64,000 nt of DNA from Roseomonas nitratireducens (GCF_017813355.1 NZ_JAGIYZ010000021.1:1-64000); one strand, 5' to 3'; shown: positions 1-6,991, counted from the stretch's first letter. Numbers and translations are program-made. The notes: a model not told the origin generated them from the letters alone.

Positions 1-115
1 CGGACCATCCGCGACGGACGCGGTTGATCACTGTGGCGGCGTTCAGCCCGTGGGCGCGGGCGGCTGCGGCCAGGGAGGCGTATTCGAGATCCTTGAAGGT
101 GACCGGGGCGGGCAT
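1..115 (-). CDS. small HTH-like protein, C-terminal part off the left edge
   Basis: The visible 38 codons begin MPAPVTFKDLEYASLAAAAR and continue through a segment that reads like a short helix-turn-helix (AARAHGLNAATVINRVRRGWS), as found in NUMOD1-type and phage DNA-binding proteins. The stop codon is not in the window. No clear ribosome binding site precedes the ATG, and the frame is open further upstream without another ATG, so the start is uncertain. It would be the last visible gene of the minus-strand operon. Confidence 0.4.
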   Translation of the reverse strand, partial: MPAPVTFKDLEYASLAAAARAHGLNAATVINRVRRGWS

Positions 116-146
116 GGCGCCGGCCAGTGTAGCGAGGCGCCTGGGA

Positions 147-494
147 TCATGCGCGCCCCGCCGGCGGCAGGGTGGTCCAGTCGGGCGGCTGCGGCGGCTG
201 CGGGTCAGAGGCGGCGGCGATGCGCGCGACGGCGGCGCCGATGTCTGGCGCGATGCCGGTGGCCTCCCGGAGCCATGCGGCGGCGAGGGTGGCGATGCGC
301 GCGGCGTCGGCACCGGGCGCGGCGACGGCGATGGCGTTCGCCGCAGCGTCCATGGCGGCATCAACAGCGGCCCGCGCGGCGGCGGCACGCTCCGTTGCCT
401 GGATGACAAGGATCGCGGCCTCGGTCGGCGCCGTGCCGCCGGACTGCTGTTCGAGGATCTGCAGAAGTGCGCGGCGGGCTTCGTCGGTGGTCAT
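147..494 (-). CDS. alanine-rich small protein of unknown function
   Basis: This is a 115-residue acidic, alanine-rich, mostly helical protein beginning MTTDEARRALLQILEQQSGG and ending in a proline-rich tail. The ATG overlaps the stop of the upstream gene as ATGA (491-494), which is why this start is chosen over a longer in-frame one. I do not recognise the family. The alanine-rich helical character and position suggest a small phage accessory protein. Confidence 0.6.
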   Translation of the reverse strand: MTTDEARRALLQILEQQSGGTAPTEAAILVIQATERAAAARAAVDAAMDAAANAIAVAAPGADAARIATLAAAWLREATGIAPDIGAAVARIAAASDPQPPQPPDWTTLPPAGRA

Positions 495-1588
495 GCGGAT
501 GGTTCCTGCTGCGCCTTCCTGGCTGCGCGGCGTTCGGCAGCCTTGCGCTTGCGCTCGGCCTCCTGGGCGGCGCGCATCGCTGCGGCGCGTCGCATCCACT
601 CGCGCTGTTCGGCCTCCCGCTTCACCGCAGCGATCTTCGCCGCTTCTTCCTCAGGGGTCATGGCAAGCGCGGCCCGATGGTCCGTCAGGTATTGGAAGGC
701 CTCGGTGGCGCGCGCCTCCTTCGCCGATCCGTGCCAGCGGTCGGGATGCACGGCTTCCAGCAGCAGGCGGAACATGTTGTGCGGAAAGCGACCGCGGAGC
801 GCCGCGACGGTCGCCTCGGCTTGCGTAGCGCGTTTCTCGAGTGCGGCGATCCGGATGCCGACGGTGCGCTCGGCCTCCTGGCGCCATTCCTCCAATCGAC
901 GCGTCACCTCGGCATGGATGCGGCCCTCGAGTTCGCGGTCCAGCCGACGCTTGTGCGCTTCGATCGCCTGTTCCAGCCGCGCGCGCGCCGTGCCGCTGAA
1001 CGAGGCGGGGTCCGGCGCATCGGTCGACAGTGGTGACGGCGGCGAAGGCGGTGGTGCCGCTGCCGGGGCCGGGGCCTGGGGCGGCGGCGCTGGCGTGGGC
1101 CGCCGAGGGTTCAGGATCCTTTGCCGCGACGCCGGCCGATCCTGGGCGGTGGCCTCCGCGACCTCGCGTTCGATGGCGGCCGGGCCTGCGCGGTGCATCT
1201 GCTTCGCCTGGGCCGCAGCCTTTCTGCTGCCCAGGACGTCCGCGATCTTCGGAGTGGCATTTGCACCATCGGGAACTTTGCCTCCCGTGTGCTGGTTTCC
1301 CCGGTCGCCGCCGGGCCGCTGCAATTCGCCGCGCGCCTGGGCGGCTTCCAGTTCGGCGCCGACGCGCGCCTCAGCCAGGAAGATGACGCGAGCGATGCCG
1401 TTCTGCGCCGCGCGCGCGGCCTTGATCCGGACCGCATAGACACGAAGCGCCTCGGCCGTGGCCTGTATCTTCAGCACCTCGGGCAACGTGCGCGCTTCCT
1501 TCAGCGCGGCGATGGCGAGATCGCATTGCGCCTCGATGCTGACGAGGGCGCCGTCCTGGCGCTCCCGTTCGGATGCCGCGTCGCTCAT
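491..1588 (-). CDS. long coiled-coil protein with a DnaJ-like HPD motif
   Basis: This 365-residue protein has three visible parts. The N-terminal third resembles phage proteins carrying a segment like GGDRGNQHTGGK. The middle (about residues 165-200) is rich in proline and alanine. The C-terminal half is a charged coiled coil interrupted by LLEAVHPDRWHGSAKEARA, with HPD at about residue 281, followed by a helix like the end of a J domain. A J-domain role (recruiting DnaK) is suggested only by that motif and the helix after it. It could also be a ParB/KorB-like or other phage DNA-associated protein. The start is coupled by ATGA to the small ORF upstream. Confidence 0.65.
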   Translation of the reverse strand: MSDAASERERQDGALVSIEAQCDLAIAALKEARTLPEVLKIQATAEALRVYAVRIKAARAAQNGIARVIFLAEARVGAELEAAQARGELQRPGGDRGNQHTGGKVPDGANATPKIADVLGSRKAAAQAKQMHRAGPAAIEREVAEATAQDRPASRQRILNPRRPTPAPPPQAPAPAAAPPPSPPSPLSTDAPDPASFSGTARARLEQAIEAHKRRLDRELEGRIHAEVTRRLEEWRQEAERTVGIRIAALEKRATQAEATVAALRGRFPHNMFRLLLEAVHPDRWHGSAKEARATEAFQYLTDHRAALAMTPEEEAAKIAAVKREAEQREWMRRAAAMRAAQEAERKRKAAERRAARKAQQEPSA

Positions 1589-1683
1589 GACGCACGCTGC
1601 GTGTAGATGAGGCGGCGAGCCGGCGGCGGTGGTTCGGGCGCTGGCGCGATCTGCGCGCGCGCAGGTATGACGGCGGTAGTCAC
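1585..1683 (-). CDS. 32-residue proline-rich peptide
   Basis: This GTG-initiated ORF has a good ribosome binding site (AGGAGA, about 8 bases before the GTG). Its stop overlaps the ATG of the next gene as ATGA (1585-1588). The peptide contains APEPPPPARR. It may be a real micro-protein or a leader that couples translation to the 365-residue gene downstream. No family is recognised. Confidence 0.45.
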   Translation of the reverse strand: MTTAVIPARAQIAPAPEPPPPARRLIYTQRAS

Positions 1684-1759
1684 GGCGATGCTCTCCTGAA
1701 GCAGCGTTGTTGATGAGTGCGGTCGGCGGGGTGGTGCCCGCCGGCCGTGCGCCCGCGTT

Positions 1760-1894
1760 TCACAGGGACCGGGCGCCCGTTCCACACCAATCGAGAGAGC
1801 GATCGGCAGGACTGCACGTTTGCTCTGCATCGCGCGTGGAGTGCGCCGCGCTGCGTGATCTGGATGCCTGTGTGATCTGCGCCGGCATCGTCAT
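1760..1894 (-). CDS. 44-residue small protein
   Basis: The ORF begins MTMPAQITQASRSRSAAH and contains a tryptophan-cysteine motif (DWCGTGARS) near its end. The start overlaps the upstream stop as ATGA (1891-1894), like the other junctions in this operon. That coupling is the main reason to believe it. The family is unknown. Confidence 0.4.
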   Translation of the reverse strand: MTMPAQITQASRSRSAAHSTRDAEQTCSPADRSLDWCGTGARSL

Positions 1895-2106
1895 CGCCGC
1901 CCCAGGGCTGCGCCGGCGATCGCACTCAGAAGCCCCTCCGGTGGCGGCCATTCCCGACCGCCTGCCACCCAGCGGTCGAACGCGATCCTGCGCAGCGAGG
2001 CGTGCTCGTAGCGCGCAGCCGGATCGTGGGTCGTCAGCAGGTCGTCCTGAACCACCTGGCTGTCGCGATCCGCGGCGACGGCGTCGAAGATGCCCGGCGC
2101 GGTCAT
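1891..2106 (-). CDS. 71-residue protein of unknown function
   Basis: This small mixed-composition protein begins MTAPGIFDAVAADRDSQVVQ and contains RRIAFDRWVAGGREWPPPEG. It starts at an ATGA overlap with the initiator gene (2103-2106) and ends in an ATGA overlap with the next small ORF. Its immediate coupling to the replication initiator suggests a role in the element's early functions, but no domain is recognised. Confidence 0.6.
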   Translation of the reverse strand: MTAPGIFDAVAADRDSQVVQDDLLTTHDPAARYEHASLRRIAFDRWVAGGREWPPPEGLLSAIAGAALGRR

Positions 2107-3251
2107 GCCTGCCTCCCGCCCTGGGCGCGCAGCGCGACGACATTGTCGGGCGCCGCCGCCTCATCGCGCATGGAGCGCGCCACCTTGGCGAAGTAGCGGT
2201 AGAAGCGACGCCCGACCGCATCCAAGTCAGCGCCGGTGGCGCGAGCCTCCTCGTCCAGCAATTCGCGGCCGCCCTTCATCCGCGCAGCCGATGCGGAGGC
2301 CGCGCGCAGCGCATCGCGTGACAGGCCCTCTGCCGACAGGTCGGCGACCGCCTGCAAGACCCACCCGCCGAAGGCGCCGTCCTGGCCGGCCAGCGCCAGC
2401 CCGTGCAGCACATCCTCGGCGGTGTCCTGCTGATCGGCCGTCAGCGCCGCCCAGGTGGTCGGCGCCGATGGCATCAGGGCGGGGCGGTGCCCGTTGATCG
2501 GCAGACCGGGCTGACGAGGCGTGTGCGGCTTCCCGCCCTCGGTTCGGAACCGCACCGCGTTCTGCACCCAGGTCCGCCACGAAGCCGACCAGTCTGCACT
2601 CGGCTTGCCCCTGGCGAGGTGGTGGTCCCGGAAGCGCGGCGCCTCGGCATCGGGGTCGACATCCCGATCCCGGGCGAAGGCTGCATCGGCTGGTGATGGC
2701 GACCACCCAGGGGGTAGGTGCGACCGCCTTGCCGCCACCACTCGCCCCCCCTGCCCCCCATAGGGTTGGGTTCCTTCCTGGTTCCTTCCTGGTTCGGGTC
2801 GCATGGTGCGACGGGTCCCGTCGCATGGTGCGACGGGTGTAGTCGCATGGTGCGACGGGTCAGGGGGGTAACCCGTCGCATGGTGCGACGGGTCGGCAGG
2901 CGGCAACCCGTCGCATGGTGCGACGGGTCGGGCCGGTTCCTGGGGGGGGTCAACCTCGGTGCCGGGCGGGTCGCGATGCTCGTCATTCGGCATCCCAGGC
3001 CCGAGCAGCGTGTAGCGGTTGCCCTTCCCCTTCTGCTTCCTGACACGCAGGAGCCCGTTCCGGACCGCCTCGTCTATGCAGCGAAGGATGGTGTCCTTCG
3101 ACATGTCGCTTTCCTCGACGAGTAGCGGAAGCGACGGGTTGCATTGCCCGCTCCCCTCGTTGTGGTGGTCGCCCAGCCGCAACAGGAAGTGCCGGCAGGC
3201 CCCCGAGACTCCGCGGACGGCGAAAGCCCAATCGCGAGCATTGCGGCTCAT
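2103..3251 (-). CDS. winged-helix replication initiator-like protein with embedded iterons
   Basis: This 382-residue protein has an N-terminal winged-helix domain (about residues 20-90; SMSKDTILRCIDEAVRNGLL-like recognition region, then the wing KGKGNRYTLLG) like HTH_36 replication proteins. A low-complexity linker (about residues 108-152) is encoded over five palindromic DNA repeats. The C-terminal region carries WRTWVQNAVRF, typical of these phage proteins, and a helical tail. The layout matches lambda O: DNA-binding N-terminus, origin repeats in the middle of the gene, C-terminal partner-binding part. Its gene overlaps the helicase gene by ATGA (3248-3251). The initiator role is inferred from domain type, position and repeats. 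Confidence 0.75.
   Translation of the reverse strand: MSRNARDWAFAVRGVSGACRHFLLRLGDHHNEGSGQCNPSLPLLVEESDMSKDTILRCIDEAVRNGLLRVRKQKGKGNRYTLLGPGMPNDEHRDPPGTEVDPPQEPARPVAPCDGLPPADPSHHATGYPPDPSHHATTPVAPCDGTRRTMRPEPGRNQEGTQPYGGQGGRVVAARRSHLPPGWSPSPADAAFARDRDVDPDAEAPRFRDHHLARGKPSADWSASWRTWVQNAVRFRTEGGKPHTPRQPGLPINGHRPALMPSAPTTWAALTADQQDTAEDVLHGLALAGQDGAFGGWVLQAVADLSAEGLSRDALRAASASAARMKGGRELLDEEARATGADLDAVGRRFYRYFAKVARSMRDEAAAPDNVVALRAQGGRQA
2769..2795. repeat. tandem 11-bp direct repeat beside the iterons
   Basis: GGTTCCTTCCT occurs twice in tandem (2769-2779, 2780-2790), followed by a partial third copy GGTTC (2791-2795). It ends two bases before the first iteron. It may be part of the same origin, for instance an unwinding or accessory-protein region, though it is not AT-rich. 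Confidence 0.65.
2798..2928. repeat. five iteron-like palindromic repeats, probable origin inside the initiator gene
   Basis: Five copies of GTCGCATGGTGCGACGGGT start at 2798, 2820, 2842, 2875 and 2910, identical over all 19 bases. Each is an inverted repeat around TGG (arms GTCGCA/TGCGAC), and the last two copies extend to 10-bp arms. Start-to-start spacing is 22, 22, 33 and 35 bp, close to whole helical turns. Because 22 and 35 are not multiples of three, the copies are translated in three different frames (PVAPCDG, PSHHAT, RTMR). This shows that the DNA, not the peptide, is conserved. Confidence 0.85.
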
Positions 3252-4702
3252 GCGACGATCTCCCGCAGCACGTCCCCGATGCGGGAGAGTTCGTCCTCCA
3301 CCGCGACGCGCACATGCCCGCGACGGCCCTGGCGATGCTTTTCCACGAACAGGTCCATCCGGCCCCGCTCGCGGTCCAGTTCATCGTGGAACCGCGCCGC
3401 TCGGTCCGCGAATTTCTCCTCGCTCTCCCTGTCGCCTCGGACTGGGCGCCGCTTCTCAAGGTGCCGCTCGGCCCGATGCAGCAAGATCACCACATCGGCA
3501 TCCTGCTCGATGGAACCCGACCACCGCAGATCGGCCAGCGTGGGCCGTGGATCCTCCCGGTTCTCAATGTCCCGGTTCAACTGCGCCGCCACCACGACAG
3601 GCACGTCCAGCGCCTGCGCCGCGCGCTTCATCGCCTTGCTGTTCTGCTCGGTGACGGCGACCAGCCCCTCGCGACCCATGCCGGCAGGCGCCTTCAGCAG
3701 CCCCAGGTAGTCCACCACCAGCAGCCCGACCTTGTGGCGCCGGACCATCGCCTGCGCGCGCATCAGCACATCGGCCGCCGTCATGTCCTGGCCGGCAACG
3801 ATGTGGATGCGGTCCAGCGCGGCATCGCCGCGCGCCTGCCGAAGCGCGTCCCATTCGGCCTCGGACAGCGACCGCGCCACCTCGGGCCGCAGGCGGTCGC
3901 CAGGAATTCCGGCGAGGTTCGCCAGCAGCCGCACGCGCCAATCCTGGCGGGTCATTTCCAGCGACACGATGCAGGAACCGACCCCGCGCCGCGCGGCACT
4001 CAGGGCGATCTGCCCCGCCAGCATGGACTTCCCGATGCTGGGCCTCGCGCCGATGACGACCATCTGGCCGGGGTGCACGCCGCCCAACAGCAGGCGGTCC
4101 AAGTCGCGCAGGCCCGTCGCCACCGCCCGCGAGGGCGTGGGCGTGCTGACGGCGCGCTCCATGTCGGACAGCAATTCGTCCACGGCATCGCGGGCGCATT
4201 GTTCGCCCTCGCCGGAACCCACCGCCGCCACACCGGCCAGCGCGGCCGATGCGTCCGAGAGGATTTCGGCGCCGGCTTCGTCCTCGAGGCGTTCGATCAC
4301 CGCGCGCTTGAGAGCGTCTGCAATCTCATCGGCGCGCCGGCGACGCCATCGGTCGACCACCTGTCGCGCCAGGAACCGTAGTTCCGACGCTGGCCAGAGA
4401 TTCCCCAGCAACCCGGCGAGGTAGGCCGGCCCACCCACCTCGGCCAGCAGGCCCGCCGCCTCATACGAGGCCCGCAGCGTGACCACATCGGCCACCCCGC
4501 CCTTGCCGACGATGCGCACAATGTCGGCGTAGATGCGCGCGCACAGGGGGTCGCTGAAGTGCTCTGGCCGCAGTATGTCGCCCACGAGGTCTAGGCGCGC
4601 ATTGTTCGCGAGCAGCGTGCCGACGATGCCCTGCTCATGCTCGGCGGTGGAGAGCAGGACCGCGCTTGCCGGCGGCGCGCCGAATACATGGACCCCGCTC
4701 AT
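3248..4702 (-). CDS. DnaB-type replicative helicase
   Basis: This 484-residue protein has an N-terminal DnaB helical domain (about 20-115) and a RecA-like hexameric helicase domain. Walker A is GARPSIGKS (about 218-226) and Walker B is LLVVDYLGLL (Asp about 331). A downstream DnaB motif with AAQLNRDIENR and LRWSGSIEQDADVVILLHR supplies the H3/H4 and arginine-finger regions. It would unwind the element's DNA at the fork. The length is normal for the family. Genes on both sides are joined by ATGA overlaps, placing it in one replication operon with the initiator. Confidence 0.93.
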   Translation of the reverse strand: MSGVHVFGAPPASAVLLSTAEHEQGIVGTLLANNARLDLVGDILRPEHFSDPLCARIYADIVRIVGKGGVADVVTLRASYEAAGLLAEVGGPAYLAGLLGNLWPASELRFLARQVVDRWRRRRADEIADALKRAVIERLEDEAGAEILSDASAALAGVAAVGSGEGEQCARDAVDELLSDMERAVSTPTPSRAVATGLRDLDRLLLGGVHPGQMVVIGARPSIGKSMLAGQIALSAARRGVGSCIVSLEMTRQDWRVRLLANLAGIPGDRLRPEVARSLSEAEWDALRQARGDAALDRIHIVAGQDMTAADVLMRAQAMVRRHKVGLLVVDYLGLLKAPAGMGREGLVAVTEQNSKAMKRAAQALDVPVVVAAQLNRDIENREDPRPTLADLRWSGSIEQDADVVILLHRAERHLEKRRPVRGDRESEEKFADRAARFHDELDRERGRMDLFVEKHRQGRRGHVRVAVEDELSRIGDVLREIVA

Positions 4703-5112
4703 TCCCCGCCCTCCATGCCGCGCGCGATGCGCGCCAGGACGCGGTCAACAACGAAGCCAAGCGGCTGGAACCCAGGCATGCGGAATTGTTCGCCCCTATC
4801 AGGCGTTCGGCTTGCCGCGCGGGCTGTTGAGGGAGGTTCGCCGGGCCGACCCGGCGCGGATGGCTCGGGGTCGGCGCTTGCCTTGCCGACTCGGCTCGCC
4901 GCCGCCCGCTGCCGGCGCGGCGCGCGGCCGCTAATCGCCGGACGGATCACAGGCATGGGGTTGTCGATCTGGCTGGCGATCCGAAGCAGCGAGCGCCGCC
5001 GCTGGATTTCGCGGCGCGAGTCCTCTGGCGTCATGGCGTCGGCGTGCGCCTGGACCTCGGCTATGCGCCGCCGGACCAGCGCAAGGTTGGTGACCTGATG
5101 CGGGTCTTGCAC
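4699..5112 (-). CDS. unknown basic protein opening the replication operon
   Basis: This 137-residue protein starts at GTG (5112), preceded by GGAG about 8 bases upstream, and ends in an ATGA overlap with the helicase gene. The N-terminal third is helical and charged (RRRIAEVQAHADAMTPEDSRR). The rest is basic and proline-rich. Its position directly before a DnaB-type helicase suggests a helicase loader or replication accessory role, but no loader motif (for example AAA+) is visible, so this is speculation. Confidence 0.6.
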   Translation of the reverse strand: MQDPHQVTNLALVRRRIAEVQAHADAMTPEDSRREIQRRRSLLRIASQIDNPMPVIRPAISGRAPRRQRAAASRVGKASADPEPSAPGRPGEPPSTARAASRTPDRGEQFRMPGFQPLGFVVDRVLARIARGMEGGE

Positions 5113-5117
5113 GTGAA

Positions 5118-5134
5118 GGCTCCTGTCTGGAGCC
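5118..5134 (-). promoter_or_regulatory. hairpin that encloses the ribosome binding site of the replication operon
   Basis: In the minus-strand transcript GGCTCC-AGACA-GGAGCC forms a perfect 6-bp hairpin. Its 3' arm contains the GGAG that serves the GTG start at 5112. Translation of the first gene, and of the coupled genes after it, could therefore depend on opening this hairpin. Confidence 0.5.
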
Positions 5135-5242
5135 GCCGCTTCACCCTTCCAACGTCGCCGCCGCGATGATATTTACTCCGGCGGTTCTCCTGATCGTGGC
5201 GGCGTCTTGGTAGGGCGAAGTGACGACAGGTGGTTGTGAGGC

Positions 5243-5264
5243 GCCCGGCTTTCGCGAGCCGGGC
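5243..5264 (-). terminator. terminator-like hairpin between the two minus-strand blocks
   Basis: GCCCGGCT and AGCCGGGC pair perfectly over 8 bp around a 6-base loop. It lies between the end of the 74-residue gene (5353) and the start of the replication operon (5112). There is no clear U-run on the minus side, so factor-independent termination is uncertain. Confidence 0.45.
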
Positions 5265-5352
5265 GTTTCGCGTTCTAGGTGGGCGGTTCGCTATCCCGCC
5301 GGGGGCCTCCTTGCCTGGGCTGAATCGGCCCGTTGCGTGCCTGCCCCCACCC

Positions 5353-5577
5353 TCACGCCCGGCGGCGCGCCGGGTCAACCGCCACGCGGGGCGTGCCAGG
5401 GCGCGGCAGGCCATTCACGAGATCGGGCGTCTGCACGACCCACAGCCCGCCTTCGCATGGCACCGCCATCGCCTTCACCACGTAGCCGCGCTCCAGCCAG
5501 AAGGCCTCGATCTGCGCGGCGATGCGCGCGGAGCCCTCGCGGCTCGTGGCGCTCTTGCCCGCCAGCGTGTCGCTCAT
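5353..5577 (-). CDS. 74-residue protein of unknown function
   Basis: The protein begins MSDTLAGKSATSREGSARIA and carries QIEAFWLERGYVV, a pattern I associate with small alphaproteobacterial phage proteins (helix followed by Y/FW..RGY). The start is set by the ATGA overlap with the upstream stop (5574-5577) rather than by the longer in-frame extension. No function is recognised. Confidence 0.6.
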   Translation of the reverse strand: MSDTLAGKSATSREGSARIAAQIEAFWLERGYVVKAMAVPCEGGLWVVQTPDLVNGLPRPGTPRVAVDPARRRA

Positions 5578-6080
5578 GCCAACCTCCCCGCAGCGGCCAG
5601 CAGCGTGTCGTCCAGCCCGGCGCCGGCCGCGACCATCCGATCCGCCAGCGCCAGCCACGCCTTCGCGTGATCCCGGTTGGCCGGGTCGGCCTGCGCGATC
5701 CGGGCCGCGACGCGAAGGTCGGCCACGGTGGCGTGCTGCGGGAACACCGCCTTGCCGTTGTCGACGGTCAGCATTCGGGGCAGGCGCACGCCGTCGCATT
5801 CGACGTGATCCAGGCCGTCGCCCACCTGATCGGTGCGCGGCAGCGCGTCCTTCGCCATGAACTCCGCGACCATGTTGGTGAGGCCCTGCATGAACAGCGC
5901 CTCGCGCTTGGTAGGATCAAGCATGTCGGCCAGCAGGCCGATGATCATGCCAGGATTGACCGCGTAGCCCTGGCGCATCAGCGCGACGAACTCCGCGTCG
6001 GCCATGCCGCCGGTGGCCTCGTTGATCCGTTCCAGCAGCGCGTCCAGGCGAGCCGGGCTGGTGTCCTCGGCGCCGCTCAC
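5574..6080 (-). CDS. 168-residue protein of unknown function
   Basis: This acidic, mostly helical protein begins MSGAEDTSPARLDALLERIN. The C-terminal third has alternating helical stretches (DLRVAARIAQADPANRDHAK). It overlaps both neighbours by ATGA (6077-6080 and 5574-5577), so it is co-translated with the HTH protein and the 74-residue protein. The family is not recognised. Confidence 0.65.
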   Translation of the reverse strand: MSGAEDTSPARLDALLERINEATGGMADAEFVALMRQGYAVNPGMIIGLLADMLDPTKREALFMQGLTNMVAEFMAKDALPRTDQVGDGLDHVECDGVRLPRMLTVDNGKAVFPQHATVADLRVAARIAQADPANRDHAKAWLALADRMVAAGAGLDDTLLAAAGRLA

Positions 6081-6346
6081 TGCGTCTGCTCGCCGCCGAA
6101 TGCGCGCTCAGCGGTCCATGTCGGATCGCCCGAGGCCTCGCGACCCAGGCGCTCGAACTCCGCGCGCGGAACCAGCCGCCGCGAGCCTCCGATGTTCACC
6201 GACCGGATCACGCCCTGGCGGATCATCCCATAGACGCCGCTCTGGCTGATCCCGAGCAACGAAGCGGTCTCGGCCGTGGTGAAGGTCAGGCGCTCGGGCA
6301 CGAGGCGGGGCTTCGTGGCGCGCCGGCGGACTACGGGCTGTGACAT
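6077..6346 (-). CDS. excisionase-like helix-turn-helix protein
   Basis: This 89-residue protein has a MerR/excisionase-type HTH (TTAETASLLGISQSGVYGMI, then VNIGGSRRLVPRAEFERL), the usual form of phage Xis and AlpA-like proteins. It would bind DNA near the attachment site or control early transcription. The start at MSQPVV is chosen over an upstream ATG because AGGAG lies about 7-8 bases before it. It is divergent from the integrase side, with a long dyad in the intergenic region. Confidence 0.75.
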   Translation of the reverse strand: MSQPVVRRRATKPRLVPERLTFTTAETASLLGISQSGVYGMIRQGVIRSVNIGGSRRLVPRAEFERLGREASGDPTWTAERAFGGEQTQ

Positions 6347-6356
6347 GGGGCTCTCC

Positions 6357-6397
6357 TGCCAATTTGCGCAACACTGCGCGCTGTGTGAGCATTGGCA
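6357..6397. promoter_or_regulatory. 41-bp dyad operator candidate in the divergent control region
   Basis: Outer arms TGCCAAT (6357-6363) and ATTGGCA (6391-6397) are perfect inverted repeats centred on 6377. Inside them, ACAC-T-GCGCGC-T-GTGT is a near-perfect dyad with the same centre. It lies between the excisionase-like gene (starts 6346) and the plus-strand gene at 6473, and touches the excisionase ribosome binding site. It is a likely operator or recombination-protein site. Confidence 0.5.
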
Positions 6398-6472
6398 CCG
6401 CACCGCAGAGGGCGGCCCTTGTCAATGCTGTGGCCGCCATCTGCGTTGCGAGAATTGCAGGAGAACCACCCG

Positions 6473-6991
6473 ATGCAGCGTATTCCCCTGGACTGGATGC
6501 CCGGCGACCAGCGCCGCCGCAGCCAGCCCCCCGAACCCGAGCCGCGCGGCTGGACCGCGCCCACCTCCGACAGCGCCATGGACAACCTCGAAACCGGCAT
6601 CGCCCGTCTGCTCGCCGCCCTATGGGACGAGCCCGACGAGCGCGGCCGCTACCCCTGGCGCGACGCCGCGCAGCCCGGTCAGCCCGACTTGGTCTGGATG
6701 GGGCGCGAACTGGACGATGCCGCCGCCCGGCATGAGGTGCAGGTCAAGTTCAGCAACCTGTTCTCCACCGCGAAGCCCGAAGCCCTCGCCGCCGAGTTCA
6801 TCGGCACCAGCCCGCGCGCCGCGACCCTGCTGGTCTGGCGCGCCGCCGTCCGACAGGGCCGCGACCTGGGCACCTGCGAATGGTGCGGCGGCCTGTTCGC
6901 CCATGGCTCCCGACCCGGCCCGCTGTTCTGCCGCCAGGACCATGCCCTCGCCGCCGCCGCCCATCGGCGCCAGACCAGCGGGGGGCGCTGA
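6473..6991 (+). CDS. zinc-finger-like protein preceding the integrase
   Basis: This 172-residue protein is preceded by AGGAGA at 8-9 bases. Its C-terminal part contains CEWCGG followed about 14 residues later by FCRQDH, a likely C-C-C-H zinc-binding site. The central part is helical and unassigned. Its stop overlaps the integrase ATG (TGATG at 6989-6993), so the two are translationally coupled. A role in integration or in host DNA interaction is inferred from position only. Confidence 0.6.
   Translation: MQRIPLDWMPGDQRRRSQPPEPEPRGWTAPTSDSAMDNLETGIARLLAALWDEPDERGRYPWRDAAQPGQPDLVWMGRELDDAAARHEVQVKFSNLFSTAKPEALAAEFIGTSPRAATLLVWRAAVRQGRDLGTCEWCGGLFAHGSRPGPLFCRQDHALAAAAHRRQTSGGR

Noticed and set aside
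2798-2928. CRISPR array
   Set aside because: The spacers are only 3 to 16 bp, the repeat is a 19-bp palindrome, and the array lies within a coding sequence. There are no cas genes.
2740-2960. AT-rich DNA unwinding element for the proposed origin
   Set aside because: The region around the iterons is GC-rich throughout; no AT-rich stretch was found, so the unwinding site is unknown.
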